This document shows positions 1 to 8,538 of a stretch of 64,000 bases of DNA, in pieces. The notes beneath the pieces were generated by a model. That model did no database searches, was not told where the DNA came from, and was given only the letters and a program-made list of their open reading frames with translations. Each line of letters starts with the position of its first letter. Positions within the stretch are counted from its first letter, which is position 1. This stretch comes from Teretinema zuelzerae. Lineage in GTDB: Bacteria > Spirochaetota > Spirochaetia > Treponematales > Treponemataceae. The translations under genes were made by a program, and so were the position numbers. The DNA lies in NCBI RefSeq assembly GCF_021021555.1, contig NZ_JAINWA010000001.1, positions 1,178,001 through 1,242,000 on the forward strand. Direction: 5' to 3'.

Positions 1-75
1 TCTCCGCTTCCCCCCAAGCGCCTCCTTGCCGCTCATCAGCGCGTTTCGGCGCTCATCCCATCAATGAAAGAATTT

Positions 76-2574
76 TTACGGAAAGCGGGGACGGTCCAGC
101 CATTCGGCTAATTCGCGGTCAAGATCGCTCCGCAACAGTTCGCAGGCGCGTTCGCGGTTGTAGTCGCCCGCATTCCACGAATCTCTGACGAGGCGCAGGC
201 ATCCCGCGATCATCGGGTCCGGAGACAGCACCCGGTCGCCGTCAAGCACGGACGAGTCGCTCACGACAATGTCTCCCCAGCCGATCCGGACGGGATTCAC
301 CAGGGACGGCATCCAGCGCAAAAAATCAGGATAAAACGTGACTCCGGCCGAGTCCAGCGCGAGGGCGTCGTACCGGGTAAAAAAGCCCTTTCGGGACGGG
401 GGATCGGCGTACACCAGAATCAAGGAATCGCCGCGGACATGGCCGAGTTCCTCCAGGCGCCGGACGGCGTCTAGGCGGCCCTTCCTCGCCTTCCGGTCGA
501 GAGCTCCGGCGCCGTACCAGAGCCAGCTTTCGCCTCCGAGCGTTTCATCGGTTTCAAGAGCGCGCTCCTCTGCGGCGTCGAGCCTGCGCGATACGAAGGC
601 GGCGAGAAGAGCGTTCCTCTGTCCCCGATCAAGTTCCGTTAATAGAGCCTTGTTCACCGCGGCTCCGCTTCCGATTATGTCTTCCAGGAGCTCGCGCTCT
701 TCATTTTCAGAAAGAGATAATTCCCTTCGGATCGACCAAAAGAAAGCCGCGAGCTGGCCCGCGGTCTCCTCTCCCTGAATCAGGGAAAGAGCTCTGTCCC
801 CGTCGCTTCTAAACACGCGGTCATAGGCGGGAAGGCCGCCTTCGAGCAGGGATGCGAGGATTCCCGCTTCCTGAGCGAACAAAACGGAAACTGCCGAGTC
901 TTCAGGAAGCGCGGAAAAAACAGTCCCGTTTTCAGGCGCTTCGAAAAGAGCCGCGTCTGTCCAGGGACCCAAACCGGTAAGATCCGCGATGCGCGAGGCG
1001 CTGTTCAGCATAGACCTGCGCGAAAGTTCGTAGCGCCGGCCTCTTCGGCCCGAGCGAAGCTCCTCCAGAGCGATTTCATAATCCGTTCGGTACGCATCCC
1101 ACTGCGAACGAGATTCCAGGCGGGACGCGCGCTCCGCTTCGCCTGAAGATTCAGCGGTTTCTAATGAAAACGAAGCGGTTTCTAATGAAAACGAAGCGGT
1201 TTCGAGAGAAAACGAAGCGGTTTCTAATGAAAACGCGAGGTAGAGGGAAGAACCGTCGGGAGCGGATGCGGCGGGAGCGGAATTGCCGCGGTCGGCATTT
1301 GGAGAGAGAGATTCAACGCAGAGAATTTCGTCCACGCCGCGAAGAACCGAAAACACTGAGTCGAAGCGCGCGTCGGCGAAGCCGAAGCAGGAGAGGCGCC
1401 GGGGATCGAGCGGATCATGATACCGGAATACCAGATTGGTCCCGGCGTTCCGTGAGGCGAAGGCGCGCCACAGCGCATCAGGCTCTGTAGCGGCGAAGGA
1501 TTTCGCGGCGGCGGGGCGCGGCGCCGGAGATGAACCTGCGAGCGGTTTTCCCGCGGGGGTGAGCCGGAATAAGCGGGGATTGCCGGGGTCGAACACGGAG
1601 ACGGAGAACTCGCTGTCGTCGCGGAGAGCAGAGGCCGGCCGCGCGGCGACAGGGATACGCGGCTCCGCTGCGGCGGAACGGGCGGTGATCGGACTACGCA
1701 GCTCCGGTTCGGCTGGCCGCGCGGCAACGGAAATACGCGGCTCCGGTTCGGCGGAACGGGCGGCGATCGGACTACGCGGCTCCGGTGCGGCCGGACTCGC
1801 GGCAACGGAAATACGCGGCTCCGGTTCGGCGGAACGGGCGGCTATAGGAGCTGGCGCATTGCGACGAGCAGGGATTCGTTCGGCGGTGCGGACGGCGACG
1901 GGAAGAAATCCGGCGGAAACGCTGCGGGCGACGGGGCCCGGCAAGTTCGCCGAATCGATCAGGCTGTCGGGGGAATTCCCGTAGACGGCCGCGATCCGTT
2001 CGGAGGCGAGTCTCCGGCATTCGGCGCCGAAGAACGGATCGGAAACCGCGATGTCGTAGGCGCGTTCGCGGAAGGCCTGATGAAAGGGCACGAGTACGGA
2101 ATTCCAGTCAGGCGCGAAATCTTCCGCCGCACGCCAAGCGCGGGTTTCGCTGCCCGCCGCCGGCGAGGGAGCGGTTCCGCCGCCCCCGTATGAAAAGGAA
2201 CCGGCGTATGCGATGGAAAACGAGCGGGACGGCTCTTCATCGACGACCGTTCCCATTTCAAGGAAACCTTCGACGGTATAGGGACAGAGCTCCATATATC
2301 GACCTTCAGGCCCTTCGATCGACAGCAGAAAATCGATGTCCATTCGAGCAAGCGAGAGGCGGGCTTCGGCTGTGCGGCTTTGGGCGTAGAGGAATGTCGG
2401 CCAGGTTTTGACGATGAAATTCCTGACGAAGGGGATGCCGGAGGCGATCGACGATGCGAAGCCGGGGCTGAGAGAGTTGCACAGAACGGCAAGCAGGAAG
2501 GCGAAGAGAGCGATCGCGAGGGAAAACGAAGCGCACAGGGCGGCGAGTTTGCATTTTCGGGAGAGCGGCTTCAT
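76..2574 (-). CDS. Hypothetical membrane-anchored protein with two internal repeat arrays
   Basis: Predicted 832-residue protein of unknown function; I recognise no domain. The ATG at 2574 is preferred over the longer reading because it overlaps the upstream gene's stop by four bases (ATGA), a pattern seen at other operon junctions here. Residues about 10-33 form one hydrophobic segment, a signal anchor or uncleaved signal peptide. The middle carries about 2.7 copies of a 26-residue Pro/Glu/Arg/Ala unit (AEPEPR-type), and further on four copies of a 7-residue SLETASF-type unit. The C-terminal third is charged and looks globular. It forms a two-gene unit with 2571..3524. The repeats suggest a flexible extended linker, probably outside the cytoplasm. 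Existence is fairly secure; function unknown. Confidence 0.7.
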   Translation of the reverse strand: MKPLSRKCKLAALCASFSLAIALFAFLLAVLCNSLSPGFASSIASGIPFVRNFIVKTWPTFLYAQSRTAEARLSLARMDIDFLLSIEGPEGRYMELCPYTVEGFLEMGTVVDEEPSRSFSIAYAGSFSYGGGGTAPSPAAGSETRAWRAAEDFAPDWNSVLVPFHQAFRERAYDIAVSDPFFGAECRRLASERIAAVYGNSPDSLIDSANLPGPVARSVSAGFLPVAVRTAERIPARRNAPAPIAARSAEPEPRISVAASPAAPEPRSPIAARSAEPEPRISVAARPAEPELRSPITARSAAAEPRIPVAARPASALRDDSEFSVSVFDPGNPRLFRLTPAGKPLAGSSPAPRPAAAKSFAATEPDALWRAFASRNAGTNLVFRYHDPLDPRRLSCFGFADARFDSVFSVLRGVDEILCVESLSPNADRGNSAPAASAPDGSSLYLAFSLETASFSLETASFSLETASFSLETAESSGEAERASRLESRSQWDAYRTDYEIALEELRSGRRGRRYELSRRSMLNSASRIADLTGLGPWTDAALFEAPENGTVFSALPEDSAVSVLFAQEAGILASLLEGGLPAYDRVFRSDGDRALSLIQGEETAGQLAAFFWSIRRELSLSENEERELLEDIIGSGAAVNKALLTELDRGQRNALLAAFVSRRLDAAEERALETDETLGGESWLWYGAGALDRKARKGRLDAVRRLEELGHVRGDSLILVYADPPSRKGFFTRYDALALDSAGVTFYPDFLRWMPSLVNPVRIGWGDIVVSDSSVLDGDRVLSPDPMIAGCLRLVRDSWNAGDYNRERACELLRSDLDRELAEWLDRPRFP
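1154..1237. repeat. 21-bp tandem repeat, four copies
   Basis: Four head-to-tail 21-bp units lie inside the gene at 76..2574. Copies 1 and 2 are identical; copies 3 and 4 differ at a few bases. In the gene's frame they encode a seven-residue SLETASF-type unit. Length variation between strains would keep the frame. Confidence 0.9.
1637..1846. repeat. 78-bp degenerate tandem repeat, about 2.7 copies
   Basis: Similar blocks start at 1637, 1715 and 1793, a 78-bp period. They encode a 26-residue Pro/Ala/Glu/Arg-rich unit within the protein at 76..2574. The period is a multiple of three, so copy changes are in frame. Confidence 0.8.
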
Positions 2575-3524
2575 CGAGGGCCTCCCTCGAGAAAAAGGAC
2601 ATCGTTCCAACCGAGAGAGCGCCCGATTTCGCGGATCCTCCGCTCGGCAAGGGCGGCGTATCGCTCGCGCGCGTCGGCTTCCCATCTCTCGGAAACGGAA
2701 GCGGCAGATTCTCGCCCGGGCGCTCCCAGAATTTCCAGTGCAATAAGCGGACGCGCGGCAGAGGATAGCAGGATCGGAGAGTCGAGTTCTTCTCCTGCTG
2801 AAGAGAGGGCGGCCATGAAGGCGCCGGTCGCGAGAAATCCGGCGCGAGCGCTTATCGCCCCGCCGGCGGCTCCTCCGGCTGCGGCTCCCGCCAGCGCTCC
2901 GAGCGTACGAGACGCGGACGGAAGGCGGAGCACGCGCGGAAGCGGAGAGGCAAGAGCTCCGAGAGCAGAGCCCGCGGCGCCTCCGAGCCCGGCTCCGGCC
3001 GCCGCGCCGAGCGTTGCGGTTCCCACGGCGACGGCTTTGGAAGCCTGTTCAATATCTTGCGCCGAGTAGCCCCGGGGTTCGATTTTTTCGATGAGGGTGA
3101 TGTCGGCGGGATCGAGAGAAACCTGAACCGACGCGGGAAAGGCGGTGTCCGCGCTCCGCCAGTCGGTCCGCAAAACGAGAACGCGGTTGAGCCAGTCGGT
3201 CCGCCGTTCGTCGATCGCCGCCCGCCGCAAATCGCAGACGACTGACGCCTCTCCCCTCGCGTGATAGACGGCGGCCCGGAAAAAACGGGGGTCGGCTCCG
3301 GCGGGAGAAGCCTGAACGAGATAGCGGGAAAAGCGCACGGTCTCGAGGACGAGGGCCGACTCGGGACGGGCAAGAAATCGCTCGGCCCCGGAAAGCGTCA
3401 TTCGGTTGACGGCGTAGCGGACGCCGATAGCCAAGAGGAGGGCCGCCGAGAGGGCCGCGAGGACGGCGAGTGCGAAGGCCGGCGGATTCGCGCGGAAGGA
3501 CTGCGCGATGTTCGACTTTTTCAT
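2571..3524 (-). CDS. Hypothetical membrane protein with glycine-zipper region
   Basis: A 317-residue protein of unknown function. Residues about 16-38 are one transmembrane segment. Residues about 163-240 are strikingly Gly/Ala-rich with GxxxG-like spacing, like glycine-zipper segments that pack in or onto membranes. The region between has mixed charge. It is the first gene of a unit with 76..2574, and their stop and start overlap by four bases. No convincing Shine-Dalgarno precedes the ATG; a weak -10-like GATACT lies 8 bases upstream. No family recognised. Confidence 0.7.
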   Translation of the reverse strand: MKKSNIAQSFRANPPAFALAVLAALSAALLLAIGVRYAVNRMTLSGAERFLARPESALVLETVRFSRYLVQASPAGADPRFFRAAVYHARGEASVVCDLRRAAIDERRTDWLNRVLVLRTDWRSADTAFPASVQVSLDPADITLIEKIEPRGYSAQDIEQASKAVAVGTATLGAAAGAGLGGAAGSALGALASPLPRVLRLPSASRTLGALAGAAAGGAAGGAISARAGFLATGAFMAALSSAGEELDSPILLSSAARPLIALEILGAPGRESAASVSERWEADARERYAALAERRIREIGRSLGWNDVLFLEGGPR

Positions 3525-3585
3525 GCTGGTATAGTATCACGGGGTCCGGGATGCGGAAAATAAAAATCAGTTCTGCCGGGGCGTA

Positions 3586-3615
3586 TTGCCCACGAGGGCC
3601 CATCCGGTATATAGT
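3586..3615 (+). promoter_or_regulatory. Promoter of tRNA-Arg
   Basis: A -35-like TTGCCC at 3586-3591 and a -10 TATAGT at 3610-3615 are separated by 18 bases. A transcript would start near 3622, just before the mature tRNA 5' end at 3628. Confidence 0.6.
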
Positions 3616-3627
3616 TGCCGTATTATT

Positions 3628-3701
3628 GATCCATTAGCTCAGTTGGATAGAGCGGTTGCCTCCTAAGCAACAGGTCGGACGTTCGATTCGTCTATGGATC
3701 A
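3628..3701 (+). tRNA. tRNA-Arg (anticodon CCT)
   Basis: A full cloverleaf can be drawn. The acceptor stem GATCCAT pairs with ATGGATC. The D arm contains AGCTCAGTTGGATAG. The anticodon stem GTTGC/GCAAC encloses the loop CTCCTAA, giving anticodon CCT, which reads AGG (Arg). A 5-base variable region and a T arm with loop TTCGATT follow. The 3' CCA is not encoded; the discriminator is A at 3701. Confidence 0.95.
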
Positions 3702-3711
3702 AAGCACAGAA

Positions 3712-3773
3712 AAAAAGGCGCCGAGCCGGCGCGAACGAATGCGTTCAAGCCGGGCCCGGCGCCTTTATTTTAA
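3712..3773. terminator. Bidirectional intrinsic terminator
   Basis: GGCGCCG and CGGCGCC arms form a long hairpin flanked by an A run on the left and a T-rich run on the right. It can end the tRNA transcript on the plus strand and the DUF4097-like gene on the minus strand. Confidence 0.75.
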
Positions 3774-3785
3774 AGCCGGTCGGCG

Positions 3786-4700
3786 TTAAAAATCGATTCT
3801 GATGGAACCGAGGCCGGTTTTCAAATTCACCGTTGCGGGAGCAGAAGAATCTCCGGCAGTCCCGTTCCCGGCGCCGTTCCAGGATTTTCCGTCGATGCTC
3901 ACGGAACCGAGTCCGCGCTCGAACCTGATGAAGTAGCGGTCCGCGCCGCCTGAAAGCTTCATCCCGACGGAACCCATGCCGGTAGAGACCGAGCTGCGGT
4001 CGCCCAAGCTGCCTTCGAACTGAAGGCGCCCGGCGCCGGTTTCGATGCGGGCGGAGTCGAAGGACGCGGCGGTCAACACGACGGAGCCGGCGGCTGTTTC
4101 GAGAGCCGCGCTGCCGGCGGTAATATTTCTGCCGGCAACTGAACCCGCTCCATTTTCCAGGGAGAAGCGGAGCGTCTCCAAGTCCGAGAGTTCCACGTTG
4201 CCGGCTCCGAGTTCCAGATGAACATCCTGCAAGCGTATCTCAGGACCCAGAGTGATTTCCAGTTTCGGCATCCTGAACCCCTGCCTCGAGGAGAATCGGC
4301 CCTTCCAGTCCCGCTCTTCGAAAGAAAAGGAGTCGTCGTCGGAGTCGGTCCTGATGCCGTCCGAGGGAAAGTCCAGAGCACGCCAAGCGCTCGAGTCTCC
4401 TGAACGGATGACCAAACTGCCGGCGGCGAGCGAGACGTCGATTTTCTCAAGACCTGAAGGAAGAACGCCCTCGATGATTTCCACCCGGCTTATGTCCGCC
4501 TCTTCGGCGTCGTCGGCGCTCCCCCAGGATCTCTCCCAGCCGCGCTCGAAGCTGAACCCGTCGCCCGAGCGGTCGAAACGCCAGTGCATGAAGCCGGGCC
4601 ATCGGCCGCCCATCGATAATCCGACAGCGACGAGAACGGCGCCGACAACCAGAAGAACAAAGCCTTTTCCGAGCCCGTCCAGGGGCGAATTACCTCTCAT
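3786..4700 (-). CDS. DUF4097-like (adhesin-like beta-repeat) membrane protein
   Basis: A 304-residue protein. Residues about 12-30 form one transmembrane segment. The rest is a repetitive beta pattern of short strands with recurring G-S-V and E-x-G-A-G turns, as in the DUF4097 domains of many bacterial membrane-stress modules. I start at the ATG at 4700 because a strong GGAGGAA Shine-Dalgarno lies just upstream; the longer reading starts inside the preceding gene. The start overlaps the upstream DUF1700-like gene by 11 bases, so translation is probably coupled. Function in other bacteria is poorly known. Family match is by pattern, not alignment. Confidence 0.75.
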   Translation of the reverse strand: MRGNSPLDGLGKGFVLLVVGAVLVAVGLSMGGRWPGFMHWRFDRSGDGFSFERGWERSWGSADDAEEADISRVEIIEGVLPSGLEKIDVSLAAGSLVIRSGDSSAWRALDFPSDGIRTDSDDDSFSFEERDWKGRFSSRQGFRMPKLEITLGPEIRLQDVHLELGAGNVELSDLETLRFSLENGAGSVAGRNITAGSAALETAAGSVVLTAASFDSARIETGAGRLQFEGSLGDRSSVSTGMGSVGMKLSGGADRYFIRFERGLGSVSIDGKSWNGAGNGTAGDSSAPATVNLKTGLGSIRIDF

Positions 4701-5304
4701 ATCTTCCTCCGCTGCCGATCGCCCAGGCAAGAAAACCGGTCAACAACGCGATCGCCGCTCCGATTATCGAAAACAGGATTTTCCCGATTCCCCACAACAG
4801 AAAAGCGGCTCCGAACACGATGATGGCTGTTGCCGGAGACGTAATAATTGCAGCGAAGCCGCCGATGAAGGCCGCAGCTCCCCCGATTATCAAACCGATA
4901 GCGGCGATTCCGACGGCGGCCAGGGCCGCGAATCCGCCGAACGCGAGACCCAGCAGGCCGAGCAGGGCTGGAAGGGCGATCGGAGCGGCCAGCACCGCCA
5001 GAACGACGGCCCAGAACGCGCCGAGTCCCCATCGGGAAGAAGAGCCGGGTCCGCGGTAATGCCCGCCGGCGCCGCAACCGGAGCTTGAACAGGATCTGCC
5101 CGCCTCCATCTTGCGCTCCCAATCGTCGAGTATGCGGGAGGCTACGCTTTCCGGCGTTCCAAGACCCCGCATGGTCTCTTCGTCCGCTGAAGGACCTGAC
5201 CGGTCGAATACTCCGGCATAATACCGCAGCACCGATTCGCGCTCGCAATGCGGCAAACGGGAAAGGCGATCCCGCAATTCATGTAAATACTCAGTTCTCG
5301 TCAC
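4690..5304 (-). CDS. DUF1700/HAAS-domain membrane protein
   Basis: About 204 residues. The N-terminal 65 residues are a helical cytoplasmic segment (T-E-Y-L-H-E-L-R-D-R-L) typical of the HAAS/DUF1700 family, followed by several hydrophobic Gly/Ala-rich helices. I choose the GTG at 5304 because AGGGAG lies 7-8 bases upstream and the family motif begins immediately after; the ATG at 5373 would add 23 low-complexity residues. Such proteins often sit beside a PadR-type regulator and a DUF4097 protein. The DUF4097 partner is here; no PadR gene is seen. Confidence 0.7.
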   Translation of the reverse strand: MTRTEYLHELRDRLSRLPHCERESVLRYYAGVFDRSGPSADEETMRGLGTPESVASRILDDWERKMEAGRSCSSSGCGAGGHYRGPGSSSRWGLGAFWAVVLAVLAAPIALPALLGLLGLAFGGFAALAAVGIAAIGLIIGGAAAFIGGFAAIITSPATAIIVFGAAFLLWGIGKILFSIIGAAIALLTGFLAWAIGSGGRYER

Positions 5305-5388
5305 TGTTCGACTCCCTGCCCCCGGCCCGCCCTCCGCCGAAGCGGAAGTCGAACAAAAGAGCTTTGTATACATATAACACGTGAACGC

Positions 5389-8300
5389 TCAGAACGCGCT
5401 ACCGTTCTTTTTTCCGTGCGCGAATTTCACGGCCATAATCGCCGCAAGCTTTCCGAAAGCCCCGGAAACCGCGAATCTCAGCCGGTTGAAATGCCGGCCG
5501 CCCCGGGGATCGTACAAGATGCCGTACATCGCGGGAATGACCGTTACGGCGGTAACCGTGGAAAATACGAGGCCGAATACGATGGTGCTCGCCATGGGGC
5601 TCCACACCGCCGAATATCCGCCGATTCCGATCGCGGTGGGCAGCAGGCCGGCTATGGTGGTGAGAGAGGTGAGCAGAATGGGCCTGAGGCGGAGCGAAGC
5701 GGCGTCGATTACGGCCTCCCTCACCGGCATTCCCTTCGCTCGGTCGATATTGATGAAATCGATCAGCACAATCGTGTCGTTCACCGATATTCCCGCGAGG
5801 GCGACCGCCGCGTAGAGAACCGTCGTCGAGAACGGCGTCCCTGAAACCGCGAGGAAGAGGAACACTCCGGCGAAGGCCATCGGGATCGAAAGCAGAATGA
5901 TGAAGGGCTGGGTATAGGACTTGAATTGGGCTCCCAGAATGGCGTAAATCAGGAAGACGCCGAGCAGGAATACCCGGAGTATCTGAAGGAGAAGGTCCGC
6001 GAATTCGGAGAATTCTCCGCCGGTCACGAGTTCGACTCCCGGATTCTCGGGCGCGAATTCCTGGCGGAACCATCGCTCGATTTCCTGATTGATCGAGGGA
6101 ACGCCCTTCTTGTCCCGGGCTTCTGCGGAGACGCTCACTTCCCGCTTGCCGTCGACCCGCTTGATGCTCGCGAGGCCTTCCGCGAGCTCGATCGTGCACA
6201 CCGCGGAAAAGGGGATGAGCTTGCCCGAAGGAGTCGGCATGCGAAGCTCCTGCAAACTGGCAATCGAGGCGGATGCGTCCGCTCCGTCGTAGCGCACGAT
6301 AACGTCGATTTCTTCGTTGTTAACGAAGATTGAACCGGCGGGAATGCCGTCGCGCACGCCGCGGATAAAGCCGCCGACTGCGGAAACGCTGAGTCCGTAC
6401 GCGGCCGCCCGTTCTTCGTTGATCTTGATTCTGAGTTCGGGAGTTCCCGATTCAAGGGTGTCTTCTATATTGAAGAGTTCGGGATAGGAGGCGAGCTTCT
6501 CCTGAATCCCCGCGCTGGCCCTCTCGAGCGCGGCGTAGTCGTCGCCCCGCAGGCGGAAGCCCACCGGAGAGCTCGTCGGAGGGCCCGACTGGGCTTTGCG
6601 GAAGAGCACGTTCTCGGTTCCGGGAATGTCCTGAGTCAGTTTTTTCGCGTCGTCGAGGACGGCGGTTATGGAACGCTTCCGTCCGTCTTTGAGCTCTTCG
6701 AGGTCAACCAGAATTTCGGCGGCGTTTCCGGAAGCCGCTCCGATCGTAGAGACGATGTTCGTCACCTCGCCGTTCCCGACAAGGGGGAGCAGGCGGTTCT
6801 CGTATTCCCGCACGATCCGGGAGGTTTCCGCGCGATTCGCCCCGTTCGGCATTTCTATTTCAATATAGAACAGAGAAAAGTCCTCGGCGGAGAAAAGGTC
6901 GACGCGGACGAAGGCGAGGGTGGAGAATATGAGCAGGGCCACGGCGAAAAAGCCGCCGACGGTCGCGCCCCTGCGGTCGTACAACACCGAAACGATGCGG
7001 GCGAAAGCGGGCTTTATCCGCGAAAACACATCGTCTTTCAAAGCCCTGCCCTTCCCCGGCCAGTGAACCAGATGGGATGGTATGAAAATGATGGACTCTA
7101 TTGTTGAAACGCCGAGCGCCACGGTCACGACAAGGGGAATTACGCGAAGGAATTTGCCGATCGTTCCCGGAAGTATCATCAGGGGAATGAAGGCCGCCAT
7201 GGTCGTCAGCGCGGAGGCGACGATCGGCCACATGACTTCCTCGGCGCCCTGAATGGCTGCCGTTCTTGAATCCAGTCCGTCCTGCCGAAGGCGCAGGGCG
7301 TTTTCCGTCAAAACGATCGCGTGGTCGACTATCATGCCGAGCACCAGAACCAAACCGAAAAGGGTGTTCGAGTTCAGGGTTTCGCCGAGCAGCTCCAGAA
7401 TCACGAAGGTGATGGCGAAGGTGACGGGTATGCCGAGGGCCGTCATCAGCGCGTTTCGGAGCCCGACGAAGAAAAAAAGGATCGCGACGAGCAGGAAGAG
7501 GCCCTGCACGGCGTTTGTGACCAGCACGGAAATCGAGTCCCTGATCTGCACGGTCGAGTCGTTGAGCGTCATTACGGTTACGCCCTCGGGAAGCACGATG
7601 GAACCGTCGGTTAAAAGCGTTTCAATGCCGCCGGTGATGCCGATGGCGTTTCCCCGGGGAACCTTCGTCACTTCAAGGAGGATCGCGTTTTTTCCGTTAA
7701 AGCGAACTTCCCCGGAATCGGCTTCGAATACGTCGCGCACCGCCGCCAGTTCCCCGACATGCAGTATGGCCCCGTTCTGCCCGCTCCGCCTGACGATGAC
7801 GCGGTCGAAGTCCGAAACGCCGCGCAGATCGCCCACGGTTCTGAGGAGGTACTCGCGCGTGCCGGTTTCAAGGCTTCCTCCGGGAACGGACACGTTCTTT
7901 TGCTGAACGGCGCGGACCACGTCCGAAAGCGCGACTCCCAGGGTTTCAAGCTTGTCCCTGTCCGCGTCTATCACGATCTTGCGGTCGTAGCGGCCGACAG
8001 CATCCACAGAGGATACGTCCGGAATCTCGAGAATCCTGTCCCTCAGAAGCGGCACTGCGCCGTCCAGGGTTTCGTAGGAAACATCGCCGGTAAGGGCGAG
8101 CTGTATCACCGGCAAAAAATCGTTGGAAGAAAAGTCGCTGATGGACGCCTGCAGCGTTCCGTCCGGCAGGGACACGCGCGAAAACCTCGTGCTCACGTCC
8201 TGAAAAAGGCGCTCGAATTTGTTCTGGTTTATGCCGTCGTCGAACTCAACCCGCACGACGGAAAGGCCTTCTCCGGTTACGCTGGATATCCGCTTGAGGC

Positions 8301-8526
8301 TGTCCAACCCCTGCATTTCCTGTTCTATCTTGCGGGTTACAGACCGCTCGATATCGTCGGCGGAGGCGCCGGGATAGGGGACGGCGATATTAACCCAATA
8401 AAAAGGAACTTCCGAGAACTGCTCCTGCGGGAGGCGCACCAGACTGATAAGCCCGAGAGAGATAAGGGTTACCAGCAGAATATTGAGAAGCACATGATTG
8501 TCTACCGAAAATTTGGGGAGGCTCAT
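5389..8526 (-). CDS. RND-family efflux permease
   Basis: A 1045-residue inner-membrane pump subunit of the usual RND length, with two repeats of TM bundle plus large periplasmic loops. TM4 has V-D-H-A-I-V-L-T-E-N: the first proton-relay Asp of AcrB (D407) is kept, but the second (D408) is His. The second half has V-N-D-T-I-V-L-I-D-F in place of the AcrB Lys940 region. This favours a branch distinct from classical HAE-1 drug pumps; substrate unknown. The adaptor gene lies 12 bases upstream in the same operon. No TolC-type channel gene is in the window. Confidence 0.92.
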   Translation of the reverse strand: MSLPKFSVDNHVLLNILLVTLISLGLISLVRLPQEQFSEVPFYWVNIAVPYPGASADDIERSVTRKIEQEMQGLDSLKRISSVTGEGLSVVRVEFDDGINQNKFERLFQDVSTRFSRVSLPDGTLQASISDFSSNDFLPVIQLALTGDVSYETLDGAVPLLRDRILEIPDVSSVDAVGRYDRKIVIDADRDKLETLGVALSDVVRAVQQKNVSVPGGSLETGTREYLLRTVGDLRGVSDFDRVIVRRSGQNGAILHVGELAAVRDVFEADSGEVRFNGKNAILLEVTKVPRGNAIGITGGIETLLTDGSIVLPEGVTVMTLNDSTVQIRDSISVLVTNAVQGLFLLVAILFFFVGLRNALMTALGIPVTFAITFVILELLGETLNSNTLFGLVLVLGMIVDHAIVLTENALRLRQDGLDSRTAAIQGAEEVMWPIVASALTTMAAFIPLMILPGTIGKFLRVIPLVVTVALGVSTIESIIFIPSHLVHWPGKGRALKDDVFSRIKPAFARIVSVLYDRRGATVGGFFAVALLIFSTLAFVRVDLFSAEDFSLFYIEIEMPNGANRAETSRIVREYENRLLPLVGNGEVTNIVSTIGAASGNAAEILVDLEELKDGRKRSITAVLDDAKKLTQDIPGTENVLFRKAQSGPPTSSPVGFRLRGDDYAALERASAGIQEKLASYPELFNIEDTLESGTPELRIKINEERAAAYGLSVSAVGGFIRGVRDGIPAGSIFVNNEEIDVIVRYDGADASASIASLQELRMPTPSGKLIPFSAVCTIELAEGLASIKRVDGKREVSVSAEARDKKGVPSINQEIERWFRQEFAPENPGVELVTGGEFSEFADLLLQILRVFLLGVFLIYAILGAQFKSYTQPFIILLSIPMAFAGVFLFLAVSGTPFSTTVLYAAVALAGISVNDTIVLIDFINIDRAKGMPVREAVIDAASLRLRPILLTSLTTIAGLLPTAIGIGGYSAVWSPMASTIVFGLVFSTVTAVTVIPAMYGILYDPRGGRHFNRLRFAVSGAFGKLAAIMAVKFAHGKKNGSAF

Positions 8527-8538
8527 TATGTTCCCCCC

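Noticed and set aside
1154-1237. CRISPR-like array
   Set aside because: The units are contiguous with no spacers and are in frame within a coding gene.
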